The position numbers were made by a program, and so were the translations under genes. A stretch of 64,000 nucleotides of DNA from Adiantum capillus-veneris (lineage: Eukaryota; Streptophyta; Polypodiopsida; Polypodiales; Pteridaceae), in the NCBI GenBank assembly GCA_014529385.2, contig CM043971.1, positions 29,033,709 through 29,097,708 of the forward strand. The letters are read 5' to 3'. Below, in pieces: positions 33,251 to 44,660 of this stretch. How positions within the stretch are numbered: position 1 is the first letter of the stretch; the number at the start of each line of letters is the position of its first letter. The notes under the pieces were generated by a model, which was not told the origin of the DNA, searched no databases, and saw nothing but the letters and a program-made list of their open reading frames with translations.

Positions 33251-34678
33251 TTTGTACTGACTCCTTGGCTCTCTATTAGGCGTGTTACGCATATTCTCAG
33301 CAATAGATCGACCAATTGCTTGAGTAAATGTTTCCAAGTCACCTAAGTGAGCAGGCACCGTGGGTGAAGGCGCTCCAGAGACTACATGTGGAGTAGGTAT
33401 TGGCATTGGGCTTCGTGCATAGGAAGCCCTTGGGTTCCACGTTGGGTACGATGTTGTGCCATGTGGTGGCCCAAAGTTCATATGTGTGGCCCTAGGCATA
33501 GTAGATGTCAGATGCGACATGCTAATGCTAGCCGGTATGGTCCCATGGAAATAAGAACTTGGGTGTTGTGGTTGTGGAGGATAGGTAGTTGAAACAATGG
33601 GAGGGGGAGACTACATGAGTACAATGACCCATAGGTGCATACGATTGGTACACACTTGTAGGTACTGTTGCAGGAATTGAGCTACCATGTAGCGGTGCTT
33701 TACTAACAAATGAGGTCCATGGCATGTTTCTCGGCATGCCCATCATTGGGGTAGGCATGGTAGCCGTGGTGTCATCAAGGGAAAGATGCGATAGACTTGG
33801 AAAGGTAAAGCTATCACTTGTGGGCTCAGATTGCACCGAGACCCCTGGAGAAACAACATATGGAGGATCCATCGGACTTACCAAGGGAGTCTCCATTTGT
33901 GACAAGGTCGGTTGTTTAGCCTTTCCAGTATCCAAGAATCTCATGAGAAGGCAGGTTGATCCCCTTGTTCTGTCTCTCTAACTCAATAACCCTATGGATG
34001 ACCTCACAAACTCTTTGTTGTTGATCCTCCACACTAGTAGCACCCATTGTGGATTGTAGGACATCTAACCAACCCACGTGATAGGTGTGACATGTGTATA
34101 GGTCAGTCAGAGTTTTTGTTTGTAGTTCGTACTCCCAGTTCTCATTTAAGAACGCTCCATCTAGGATTGATGTGCTAGGGGTGTACTTTGAACCAGATGC
34201 AATGTGGCTTTTTTTGGCCCTTAGTGGTTGCTAAGTCAAGAGCACTCGATTGCTCTCTTAGCAAGGATATTGACATAGGGGCTTTCTCTTTTAACTCTCT
34301 TTGTTGCTCCGCCTTGCATAAGCTCTCGATTTCCTTTTCCCTCGCTGTAAGGATATACCGCTCAGCCTCTTGCACTTCGGCAAGGCTTCTACCATCGGGT
34401 AATATGACCTCGGAGGGGAATAGCTCTGAAGAGTCAGGAGGTGCAATGAATGAAGTATTCACATGCACATTCTCTAAGGGTATAGGCTCTACATTGGTCA
34501 TGAATGGAGAATCTACTTCCCCAACCCCCTCATTTACATCATTAGCTCCATGTTCAGAGCAAGTGGCTCTACTAAAGGTTTCCTTCAGGCGGCTAAGCAT
34601 GCTCAGCCCGGACCGTAGACCCATGGCATGCATGTCTTGGCTTGAGATATCAGGATTAGGCATTGGAAAACCCTCCAT
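33248..34678 (-). pseudogene. N-terminal polyprotein region of element E
   Basis: Three minus-strand frames: 34678-34175 (starts MEGFPMPNPDISSQDMHAMG; charged helix EVQEAERYILTAREKEIESL), 33944-33528 and 33520-33248 (Pro/Ser/Thr-rich, low structure). They lie upstream of the gag core and are probably its long N-terminal extension. No known domain seen. Confidence 0.45.
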
Positions 34679-34679
34679 G

Positions 34680-35598
34680 ACGTCGTAGTCAGAGGAAGAG
34701 TCACTAGCCGCTATGTTCGGGTCTTGGTTTGTACTACCTTGGGTCCCCGCCGAGGGCCCGGAACCTAAAGTAGGTGGATATTGAGAACTCGCTTAAGTCA
34801 AAATTATCTCTAGTTGCTCTGTCTCTAGCACACAACTAGAGTACAGATGCATGTGCTTTTGGCACCCTACAAGCGTCGGCGAATAACCTCGAAGGTTAAC
34901 CGCTTACTTTTTAAAGCGTTCGTTTTCACTCGTGTTTTTTACGTTTTTAATGTTCTTTAATGATCAAATTTTTATTTTTTTTAAGTGTGTGATAGCTCAA
35001 AACTAGCGTATCACTTAGAGGGTCGCGGTGTGATTTACAGCACAACGTTCGGTCACCTGAAGCTCCGTTGGTCCTCAAAAAATCGATTTTTAGCTACATG
35101 CGAAGCTAAAATTCGTAATTTTAAAAGGCGACTGAGGCCTAAGCCTGAGCGTGAGCTTGGGCTTGGGTCTGGGAGATATTCCCGATCCTGGTCCTACCTT
35201 TAAATTTTTATTTTTATTTTAAAAAAAATTAAAACATTTGTTTTAAAAAAAATTAAGGATAAGGTCGCCGCGGCCTGCGCGAGAGCACACACACACTCTA
35301 CCTACCTACTTCCAGCTAGTACACCTACTGTTACACACTAACACACTCTATTAGATCTCACAAATCTACTTCCTACTTACTGTACATTACATTACACAGA
35401 ACTAACAACCTTAATACTAACATCTTACACAGAGAAAATACACAGTACCTTTGAAAACTCTATTAACAAAAAAAATACATAGTAGTAACACAAAATCCTT
35501 CTTCTCAACACACACACCCTCTTTCCTTTCCTTTCCTACAATTGAAATTGCACCACAAAAGAAGCACATAGTGCAATTCAAGCTTAGTGTATGGCATT
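34680..35598 (-). other. Untranslated leader of element E
   Basis: Between primer binding site and first coding frame. It has T/A-rich runs near 34900-35270 and no coding motif. Confidence 0.5.
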
Positions 35599-35615
35599 CC
35601 CTGGCAATGGCGCCA
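35599..35615 (-). promoter_or_regulatory. Primer binding site of element E (tRNA-Asp type)
   Basis: Minus strand TGGCGCCATTGCCAGGG. The tRNA-Asp site known from Athila/Tat-type elements is TGGCGCCGTTGCCGGGG, so 15 of 17 bases agree. This places E in the non-chromovirus gypsy branch. Confidence 0.75.
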
Positions 35616-35624
35616 TATACGCGT

Positions 35625-35882
35625 CTATCGCACATGTCAATGTAAGGAACTTGCCGATACACTATGTGAAAGCCACAAATGGCTCCAAGCACACAGCAAG
35701 CCTAAATTAGTAAGCTCGGAAATGGAATTGGTGTGTCACTCAACGCTCTACGCTTCCTATCGTGGAGGATTCCTCGCCGCGAAGAAGAGGGAGACGCCAC
35801 TACGCCGCACTCAACCGCCTCGCCGCTGTCATGCCGCCGCAATCCTCGATCGCACTCTCTCTCTCTCTCTCTCTCTCTCACG

Positions 35883-35917
<35 letters not shown>

Positions 35918-36206
35918 GGAGATCAAGAAGAAGAAGATGGAGATGGAGCAAGAGCACTCTTCAATTGCACAAATGAGAGAATGAGTGAATTTTAGGTTTA
36001 GTTGACTTTTATATGATCTCGCCCCATTCACACTTGGGCGCCCATGCTTAGCCAACTAGTCCCTTGAATGTTCCAGTTAGAGTGCGCCTCGCATTGGTGA
36101 TCACTCTTACCCTTTTCCTATTGGACCGACAAGCCCGGTACCTGACTCTACCAAATAGTAATACAATGTCCATCGTAGGTGATAGGAATGTGTGTGAGGG
36201 TTAACA
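35625..36206 (-). repeat. 5' LTR of element E
   Basis: Ends TTAACA at 36206; the left limit is uncertain between 35616 and 35640. Contains (TC)n at 35856-35879 and (AC)n at 35885-35917, then the block shared with the 3' LTR. Confidence 0.75.
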
Positions 36207-36423
36207 CTATTGTTTTCTTTTATCTTATTTTTGTTTTTTATGCTCAGAGCTTCCAGTAGCCTCATTGGGAATCTAGATCACATAATAGATGTGGTTGTAA
36301 AATTGTCAAGGGCATCAATGTACATCCTAGTTTTGAGGATGTAGGCGATGTTGAGGCTGATGCAAGTCTTTCTGCAAGGATCGCTGATGTTAGAGTTTTT
36401 TTGCCTATGGGATAACAAGCTCG

Positions 36424-37060
36424 TTGGGATGTAAAAGATGTGCAAGCTCATGCATTGATTGTGTTGTCTATGAAGCGCACTATTACATTCGTTCAACAAA
36501 ATCTACAAAACAGGCTTGGGATATTCTGGCTAGTCTTTATGCAAGTCGCAATGAGGCTAAAATTGCATTTTTGTGTAATGAGCTAGAATCAAAGATTATG
36601 CATGAGGAAGATGACATGGACACTTTCCTTACTGGTGTCAAGGATATCAATGAGCAACTTATTTCTGTAGGTGAAGTCATTCCAGATAGTTCACTTATGC
36701 AGATTTTTCTTGATGCCTTGCCAGACTCTTACCAGCCTTTTGCTAGTACCTAGAGACTCATGACCCAAGGAAATCCTGAAGTTGTCAAGTTTGATGCATT
36801 GTGCTCATTGTTGTTGCAAGTGTCACTTTCTAGAAAAAACAAGAGTAGACAACGTGCACTTGAACGGGCTTTTATTTATACTCAAAGAAAGGGTGGTAAC
36901 AACAATGCAACCACTTCTTATTGTTCTTTTGCGAGTGGAAATCACATGTTCCTAATGCTTCTGCTAGCAGCAATTCGTCTGGAAATTCTGGTAATAAGGG
37001 TAGAAAGAAGATGCATTGTCATTATTGTAAAGCTAATGATCACTTGATCAAGCAATGTCC
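36424..37060 (+). pseudogene. Copia gag (copy B)
   Basis: The gag core frame 36424-36753 (WDILASLYASRNEAKIAFL, DMDTFLTGVKDINEQL) ends at a TAG where copy A has TGG. It continues from 36760, and the zinc knuckle MHCHYCKANDHLIKQCP is at about 37010-37060 in another frame. Confidence 0.8.
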
Positions 37061-37089
37061 TAAGTTGAAGGCCAAGAGAAAAAGAAGCA

Positions 37090-37555
37090 AGAGGCTGGTT
37101 CCACTGCAAATGCTAATGTTGACGTAGAATGGGATTTTAGTGCAGAGTGTACCTATAATCCTACTATCCATGATGCATGCATGTTAGTTGCTGCAGATTC
37201 ACGTGTGTGGTATTTTGACAATGGTGCTACAAAGCACATTACCTCACATCGTGATTTGTTCACCTCTCTTGAGTCTATCCCTCATGGGAACTCAGTTACT
37301 TGTGCTAAAAATGCCTCCTATCGAGTTTAGGGAGTTGGAAAGATTGTGCTTACTACTACAAATGGCAGTTCTTTTACACTTGTTGATGCACTTTATGTAC
37401 TTGGAATCAAGAAGAATCTTTTTTTTGTATCTGCACTTGTTAGACTTGGTCTTGTAGTCAAATTTGTGGATGACAGATGTACTGTACATGATCTCAGTTT
37501 CGGTGATGAAATTTGTTGAATCAGGCATTTTATGTTGTGGGCTGTATAAGCTCAC
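37090..37555 (+). pseudogene. Copia protease (copy B)
   Basis: Same region as copy A (VWYFDNGATKHITSH), with the same Ser to Asn change in the active site and the same TAG after the YRV codons, so both defects predate the duplication. Confidence 0.75.
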
Positions 37556-37567
37556 TTTTTATGTCAA

Positions 37568-38436
37568 GTGTGGGTAGAATTTTGCAGATGTAGTTGTGGA
37601 TTCAAAAACTATTTTAGATGCAAACTTTGCCATGCACGTTTTGATCATCTGAATTTTACCAGTTTGCTTCATTTGAAAAAATCTGCTATGGTTGCTTTTT
37701 TGTCGCCTCTTGAACCACCTATTAAACATGTTTGTGAAGGTTGTATTTTGGGTAAGATGCAGCATTTGAAGTTTCCAAAGGATGGTTCAGTTAGGGTCAC
37801 ATGCAGGTTGCAGCTTGTGCATAGTGATGTTTGTGGGCCCATGCAAACTCCGTCCTTGGGCAATTATCTTTACTTCGTGACTTTCATTGATGATTACTCC
37901 AGGCATGCATGGGTATTTCCGCTTAAAGTGAAGTCCGAGTATTTATGTGCTTCAAACAATTTCTGGCTATGGATGAAAATGTATCAAAATGTACTATGGG
38001 CACTCTCCGTTCGATCAAGGGGGGAATATATGTCTCATGAACTTAATGCATTTTTGGCTAGTTGTGGGATAAAACACCAATGCACAGTGCCTTATATGCC
38101 TCAGCAAAATGATGTTGCTGAGAGGAAAAACAGGTCACTTATGGAAATGGCACGATGTATGTCCAAAAGTCAAGCTTTGCCGCATTATTTTTGGCTTGAT
38201 GCCATCATGTGTGCCACTTATGTACTAAACATGTGTCCTACGAAATCTTTGCAGTCTCACTCCATATGAAGCATGGCATGATAGAAAGCCTTCTATTGAG
38301 CACATGCGTGTTTTTGGCTGTTTGCATGTGCTTTGGTGCCACAAACACGCCCAAAAAATTGAATGATAAGGTTGTCAAATGTATTTTTGTTGGTGTTAGT
38401 GCTAAAAGCAAAGATTACATGTTGTATCATCCATAA
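37568..38436 (+). pseudogene. Copia integrase (copy B)
   Basis: The frame 37568-38269 holds CEGCILGKMQHLKFPKD, LVHSDVCGPMQTPSLG, FIDDYSRHAWVFPLK, then YMSHELNAFLASCGIK, QQNDVAERKNRSLMEMA (catalytic Glu) and YFWLDAIMCATYVLNM. The second catalytic Asp, expected in R-S-D-x-G-G-E-Y, is lost by a one-base frame change near 38010. It continues in another frame to about 38436. Confidence 0.85.
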
Positions 38437-38466
38437 ACAAAGTGTATTCTAGTTTCATGGGATGTT

Positions 38467-38625
38467 GTGTTTGTGGAAGATTTTGTTCAGCCCTTGCTGT
38501 CTTGTACAAGATTCTGTTCAGCCCTTGCTGTCTTGTTGTGTTTGTGGAAGATTCTGTTCAGCCCTTGCTGTCTTGTTGTGTTTGTGGAAGATTCTGTTCA
38601 GCCCTTGTTGTCTTGTACTAGAGAC
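38467..38625 (+). repeat. Micro-amplified segment in copia copy B
   Basis: GTTCAGCCCTTGCTGTCTTG occurs four times (near 38483, 38514, 38554, 38594), spaced 31, 40 and 40 bp. Copy A has one unit at 22344, so the amplification is specific to copy B. Confidence 0.85.
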
Positions 38626-38813
38626 AATAGTGTAAGCTCACAAGATATTTATGACACTTTGTTGCTTCTTTTCAGTGTGGTGGAAGTATGAATGTAAATT
38701 TCAATGAGGCAAATATATAGCCTATAAGGGTTTTTGAAAATGTTACAGATCAGTCTGCTACTGATGCAAATGTACATGATGTGGAAAGGGCTGAAAATGA
38801 TTAGGCTAGAGGT

Positions 38814-39366
38814 ATGCCTAAATGGCTGGTGCATACTTTGCGTGATAGTAAATTGAATGTACCTTTGTCTAGTCGCACTCATTCAGGCTCTTGCCATGCA
38901 TCTTATGCATCATATTGTTATGCTTTGGCTCTGTCTAGCTTACATGATGTCGAGGAACCTCTATCTTTTGATGAAGCACAAAATTCAAAAAATTGGATGG
39001 TTGCCATGCAATCAGAATATGATGCACTTATAGAAAATGACACATGGACTTTCTGTGATTTGCCTCCTGGAAAAAATTCCAATGATGCGAAGTGGGTTTA
39101 CAAGTTGAAACGCAAGCCAAATGGTGAGATTGATCGCTATAAGGCTTGACTTGTTGAAAAGGGTTATGCACAGCAAAAAGGCATAGATTATAAAGAGACT
39201 TTTGCTCCCACTTGTTGTATGACTATTGTGCATTTTCTATGTGCATTGACAACTCATTTTGGTTGGGATGTACATCAATCAGACATTGTTATTGCTTTCT
39301 TGAATGGTGACATATTTTGAGGAAGTTTATGTTAAGCAGCCTCATGGTTTTGTCAAGAAAGGACAA
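38814..39366 (+). pseudogene. Copia reverse transcriptase, 5' part (copy B)
   Basis: Same content as 22618-23146: SFDEAQNSKNWMVAMQSEYD, AKWVYKLKRKPNGEIDRYKA, TGA, GYAQQKGIDYKETFAPTC, VHQSDIVIAFLNGDI. Cut by G2 before Y-x-D-D. Confidence 0.85.
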
Positions 39367-39822
39367 TGTAAGGTTTCCAATTTTTGAAACCTTAGAAATT
39401 GTACAAAGCATAATCAAATTAATCTATTGCTTGTAGAATTGTCCAACTGTGGAAAATCTTAGTATCTTTGGAACCAAAATCATGACTTCACTATGGTTAG
39501 GAATTTTCAGAACTGAATTCCGATAAAAACTAGCAGAGTTATGGGCCTCGGATGTTTACGCTACGAATTAAGTTAATTAAATAAATTGTAAGGTTTTAGC
39601 AATCATTACTGCTAAAGACTTTTATCCTAAAGTTCCTAGATATTTACAGATAATTGCATATATTTTCAAAATTAATCATGAAAAGGTCAAAAAATAGAAG
39701 GGGCTGTGTGGGTTAGTGATGAACTTGCCCAGGCTGAATTTAGCAGCAAATGGCGCTAGGGGAAGGCTTGGATGTCTTGAGGTGCAAGAAACTGCCAGAA
39801 TCAGCCTAGAAGCCTGAAAACC

Positions 39823-39830
39823 TATAAATA
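39823..39830 (+). promoter_or_regulatory. TATA box in LTR L2
   Basis: TATAAATA in CCTATAAATAGGTCCCCCC; same position as in L1 and L3. Confidence 0.8.
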
Positions 39831-41695
39831 GGTCCCCCCTCTTCACAAAAAAATTGAGAGTCGGAGTCCTGGCCATTTCTCTCTCACATAGAGAGAACTC
39901 TACTCAAAAATAACTAGAGAGCAAAAACTCTAGTTATTTAATCCACGGTAATTAGTTTAATCCCTTCTTAATTAGCAAAATTATGTTAATTTACTTATAT
40001 TTTCTTAGTTAATCCAATTAATTAAGAAGATTAAACTTACTTACAAACTAAATTACTCTCCTAATTCTTAATTCTCTGTTGATTACTTAGATTAAGATTG
40101 GAGATATTAATCTAATTAATTAGTAATCCATATTAGGACTAAAATTAATCATTTTAGTCATAAATTAAAGATAATTATACTAATTAAAATTAGATTATTA
40201 TAAGATAATTATCAAAGCTGTATTAAACTGTCAAGATTCTTGAAAAAATATCTCTTAATTGTTTGATTAGATTTTGTAAATTAAATAAAAATTAGCTATT
40301 TTTAATCAAAAAATTTATGGGAAATCTATTTAATTAGCTCAAAATTCTTAAGTGAATTATCTCAGTTAGAAAATACTATTAAAACACAAGGTAAAATACT
40401 CATTAGCAAATAATTAATCTAAGTATTTAATGAAGCTAAAGATAACTCCTTTAGCCATAAATTAAAGGGGGAAATTAGAAAAACATGTTAGATAACTACA
40501 TCCTTCTCATCAGAGTTAGCTTACAAGTTAAATAATTTGTGATAATTATCTTGAGGTTAGAACAATAATATAGCTATTTATCTAAGTCAGATTAAACTAT
40601 TTATAGCCATAAGTTAAAGGGGGAAATTGGAAAACCATGTTAGATAATTATGTGCTATTTATTTGAGTTAATACACACATTAAAGAAGCCGTGATAATTA
40701 TGTTGAGGCTAGAAAAATAATATATGTAGCTATTTATCTAAGTCAAATTAGATTAATTCTAGCTATAAATTAAAGAGAAAAGTAAGAAAAACATGTCAGA
40801 TAATTATGTGCCATTTATCAGAGTTAGTTTATATGTTAAAAAGTCCGTGATAATTTTCTTAGCCACACTGAAAATTAATTTAGCTAATTATCTTAGTTAA
40901 ACCCTATTTTTAAAAATAAATTAAAGAGGGAAATCAATAAATTAGATTAGATAGCTGTGAGATAATTTTTAGAGTTAGAATACATCATTAGAAAGTCAGA
41001 ATAATTAGCTTAGCCATAGAAAATTAATTTAGCTAATTATCAAACAGGTAAATCAAATAGGGAAATTAGAAAAATTACTTAGATGATTATATAATAATTA
41101 TAGGAGGTAGAAATTACTGCTAGAAACCCAATATAAATAGGTCACACCCAGATAATTAGTTAAGCTAATTATCTTAGCTAATATTATCTAATTTTGTGTA
41201 TAAATTGAGAAGGGAAATTATCAAATTAATTTATATAATTAGATGGTAATTACCAAAGATAGAAAATAGTTTTAGGACGTTGGAAGAATCACCTTAACTC
41301 CACAATGTAGCTAATTATCTTAGTTAATACTGTCTAAATTGGACTATAAATTAAGAAGAAAAATTTGTAAATCAAATTATAAGTTAGCTAGATAATTATT
41401 GGAGTTATAATACATCAAAATCCACCTAGGGTAAGTATCCCACAAGCAGATAAGTAGTTCATAAATTACTATAGCCAAATTATGATATTTTGTAATAGAA
41501 ATTAAATAAGGAATTTAATAAAATAGCTCCGATAATTATGGGAGAATAAGAATACTACTAGGAAGCTAAGAAGAGAATATCTGATCCGTGTGTTTTACTT
41601 ACTCCAAAAATTCCTATTTTTGGATAAAAAGAATAAGAGAGATTATTCATTTAATCCTCTAATTGATTAAGTATCCTTTTATAAAGGCTACCAGT

Positions 41696-41857
41696 ATGGC
41701 TTCGACAAGAACCAGAGGAAATCCTCTGTCCGATGAGGAAGACACAACACACAAAAGGACTAGGGCAGCCCATGACCATGAGGCTGGGCCTAGTCATAGG
41801 CCTACGAAGGAGAGTCTTCAGGCACCTGTGCAGCACCAGATGGCTGATCAGTCTCAG
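41696..41857 (+). CDS. Short LTR reading frame, proposed first exon (L2)
   Basis: 54 codons, MASTRTRGNPLSDEEDTTHK onward, without internal stop, ending at TCTCAG/GTGGGT. The acceptor of the proposed second exon is at 43210-43211; the 1,354-bp intron would remove the LTR end and primer site. Confidence 0.5.
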
Positions 41858-42992
41858 GTGGGTTTCCATTTAATCACATAAGTCTTTAAATAGCTTAAAG
41901 TTCTATTATAAATTAACATTGCATACATAAGAACCCGAAAGGAATAACTGGCGTAAAATAGAAGGGAACTTCCAAGAAACCAACGAGCATTGTTTGTAAA
42001 TAGGAAACAAATTTTTGGGCTAAGACTGGTTGACCTAGGAAACAAACATTTGATCATCCTTAAGACAGCTTGTCTCAAGACACCTGTGATTCCTTGGAAT
42101 ATTTTACTCCAGGTGATAAGTAATGATGGCAACAGCCATGGATGAGTCGGTTACCTCAATGCACATGGAGTCTTTACCTTGTGCTTGTCTGTGTTTGTGG
42201 GTATTACTTAGGATATCATTTTTATCCTAGAGGAACCGCCTGGTTGTATGGGCAACCGATTGGCATATGGGCACCCGTATTTTGGGTGATGACTTTTTCC
42301 ACCCCAATTTTTATAAATACGGAATGGGTGTCGTTGTTCACCCCTGTATAGGTGATCTTGAGACAAGCCAGTACTGGTCATAGTTACTTCAGATTGACAG
42401 TACCTTGTCTTAAGTTTAAAGATGTCTGTTTGCTAAAAGATTATTTTCAATACTTCTTTTAGGGGCTGTTTTAATGAAATCCTATTACAAAATATAAAAG
42501 GAATCATTATTTTAATTGTGGTAAGAAGGTGGTAGTAATTAAACAACAAAGTATCATGTGTGAGTACCAGGTGGTAAGTGGGGATTGACTAAGGTTGTAA
42601 ATAATGGACGGTTGGACTTGATTAGTCAGGTAACTATCCATTCCTTCACACAAAAATGTTTAGAAAACTTCTCCATTTGAAAGAGGAGTCCACCAGCGCG
42701 GCTGTGCCCTCACACATGTTAGGGGGGGAAAAGCGTTAGTTAAGGAAACCTTAGTCTAAATATTGGAAGTTATAGGGCCAAAATAGTTTTAAAAAATTCA
42801 AAAAATTTGTCATGTTTCCAGTGACGATAGGACTAGGTCTCCTTCTGGGGCTATAAACCCAAGCCATTGTCAATGGTAAAGGTAAATTCCCTGGATTCTT
42901 CTTGTTTAGAGACTCTGATTTTTACTAGGCCTAGAGGCCTGTCAAGGATCCCATCCCGCTTTTTGGTGTGGGCAGGTTGGGGATCTCACAAG

Positions 42993-43005
42993 TGCTATCA
43001 GAGCC
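42993..43005 (+). promoter_or_regulatory. Primer binding site of G2 (tRNA-Met type)
   Basis: TGCTATCAGAGCC; one mismatch to the tRNA-Met site TGGTATCAGAGCC, which is exact after L3 at 52640. Confidence 0.9.
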
Positions 43006-43211
43006 TGAGTTAATAAGGTCCTGAACCTAGGGGAGAAAGGTTGACAAAATAGAGTTTAATAAGTAAATTTGAAATTATAATTGTAGTATATTTTGAAATG
43101 AGATTTTCCCTATTAATACAGAAAAATGTCCTCCATGCTTACCGAAAGTTTATGAACTTCAATATCATGTTTGAGGCTGCTTGCAAATCCAGTGAATTCC
43201 TATTTTGCAAG

Positions 43212-43552
43212 AGCATCATGCAATTATTAGATGAAATGTTTTCTCCTCCTCCTACATGGGAAATCAGTTGGTCACAGTTTGGCGAAATTTTCCTGATTGA
43301 TGCAGGACAGATAGAGGGATTGGCACTAAACTTGAAGAGACTCAAATGGGCCGAAACACTTCGAACCATCAAAGTTTTCTTTTTCAGCAGGACTGAAGAT
43401 CAAGATCAGACTATTACTATAGATGGGATAGAGGTGTCTCAGAATTAGTGGATATTTGATCGGGTAGCTAGAGTTATATACCCAGGTAGGATCAGACTCA
43501 TGAGGGTAGGCCCTAAGTTTAGAGGACCAAAAGATATTATATTTTCTGAAGT
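43212..43552 (+). pseudogene. Proposed second exon of element G (copy 2)
   Basis: Preceded by the acceptor-like TTCCTATTTTGCAAG. Reads SIMQLLDEMFSPPPTWEISW, FGEIFLIDAGQIEGLALNL, KRLKWAETLRTIKVFFFS, TITIDGIEVSQN, TAG (Gln in copy 1), WIFDRVARVIYPGRI. The end is replaced by a deletion into gag. No known domain. Confidence 0.5.
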
Positions 43553-43599
43553 AGTGGATATTTGATCAAGTAGCTATGCAGGGATCAAGTGGCTTCAGA

Positions 43600-44400
43600 A
43601 AATTAAGCAATGCTAAGAATTTTTTGGCTCACTGGAGATGTTAAACTCTGGTGGAAACACCATTGTAGGGATAATCCTTCCATTAGTTCATCCTAGAAGA
43701 AAATGAAACAGGTACTGAAAGGGAGATATCTTTCTCTGGCTCGTCAAGCTATAAGAATGAATGAATTTTTTTCCCTCAGACAGTTAGGGCTTACCTTAGA
43801 AGAATACTACACCAAATATGTGTCCTTACGACACAATGCACCACCGATGACAACGGAACAACAGATTGCTCGCTTCCGCCAAACCTTTAAGTACACGCTT
43901 AGAAGCTATGAGGCCCACATCAATTCAGGATGCCCTTCTCAGAGCTAAACCGCTTGCGGCTGAAGGAAACCCCCCTACAAGGAACTATCATAACTACAAA
44001 AATTTTAGAGGAAGGACAAGGGGAAATTTCAACCAAGGAAGTCAATGAAGGGCAGTAACAGCTACAGCAAATATAGAACAGACTTTTCCAAATATCAGAT
44101 GTTATAGATGCAATAGAATGGGGCACTACAGGAGCAATTTTCCTGAGGAACAAACCCCCAGAATAGCTGCTGGGACCACTCCTTAGTCTCAGACAGGCCA
44201 AGGAAATAATCAAAGGGGAGGAAAAAATAGAGGACGAGGCAGAGGAAGAGGTAGAGGAGCTAGAGCTTATGCTGTAGTGGGAGAGCCAACCTTGACAAAT
44301 GAAGAAGATGAAAGAGCTACTCCTTTTGCCACCATTGATAACCTTGGAGCTTAGCAATAGTATGTAGTCATCCAAACTACTACAACTAAACAAGGTGAAA
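43600..44400 (+). pseudogene. Gag of G2 with zinc knuckle
   Basis: The gag core is in 43703-43948 (IRMNEFFSLRQLGLTLEEYY, MTTEQQIARFRQTFKYTL). Farther on come the basic linker NYHNYKNFRGRTRGNFNQ and the zinc knuckle CYRCNRMGHYRSNFPEE, whose last Cys is Phe, then an Arg/Gly-rich run (GRGRGRGRGARAYAV). Frame changes occur near 43700 and 43950. Confidence 0.8.
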
Positions 44401-44660
44401 ATTTGAATTACTTATAGATTGTGGTAGCACACACTCTTTTCTCGCCCCTAAATGCCTAAGGAAGCTCAAATTAAACCAATACCCCACCAAGGAATTAGTG
44501 GTAGAACTAGCAAATGGGAAAGAGAATCTGTCTCAATTACAGCCGGGGAAGTAGAATTTGAATTGGGAGGAAACCTCACTTCATCTTACTTTCGGATCCT
44601 ACCATTATGAATATATGACAGTGTTCTAGGAATGGATTGGTTATTCAAAAATCCAGCCCA
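44400..44660 (+). pseudogene. Aspartic protease of G2
   Basis: Reads ELLIDCGSTHSFLAPKCLRK, LVVELANGKE and, after a frame change, YDSVLGMDWLFKNPAHIHC. The active-site D-S/T-G is D-C-G here. It lies between gag and RT, the normal gypsy order. Confidence 0.8.

Larger units (their letters stand above)
27582..36206 (-). mobile_element. LTR element E: gag and protease, no polymerase
   Basis: Runs on the minus strand. The 5' LTR ends at 36206; the 3' LTR is at 27582-28019 (outer part missing). A purine tract (GGAAGGGGGACA) abuts the 3' LTR, and a primer site like tRNA-Asp lies at 35599-35615. The internal region (about 7.6 kb) holds a gag-like region with zinc knuckles, a protease and a W-P-K repeat segment. 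I found no RT, RNase H or integrase motif on either strand, so it probably depended on another element. Its left neighbour is gag of G1 and its right neighbour is the start of copia copy B. Confidence 0.8.
36207..39366 (+). mobile_element. Ty1/copia element, copy B
   Basis: Starts at the position equivalent to 15085 of copy A, directly after the LTR of E, and ends at the insertion of G2 (39367), at the same copia base as in copy A. It keeps the 269 bp lost in A. Several stops and frameshifts. The 3' remainder of a copia pol, possibly its own, lies at 52748-53395. Confidence 0.85.
39367..42990 (+). repeat. Element G LTR, copy L2 (5' LTR, 3,624 bp)
   Basis: TGTAAGG start and TCTCACA end, with the primer binding site two bases after. 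Layout: U3 of about 460 bp, TATA box, AT-rich repeats (about 39950-41560), short reading frame, then a segment with AAGACAGCTTGTCTCAAGAC-like inverted repeats and a TATAAATACGG motif near 42312. Confidence 0.9.
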
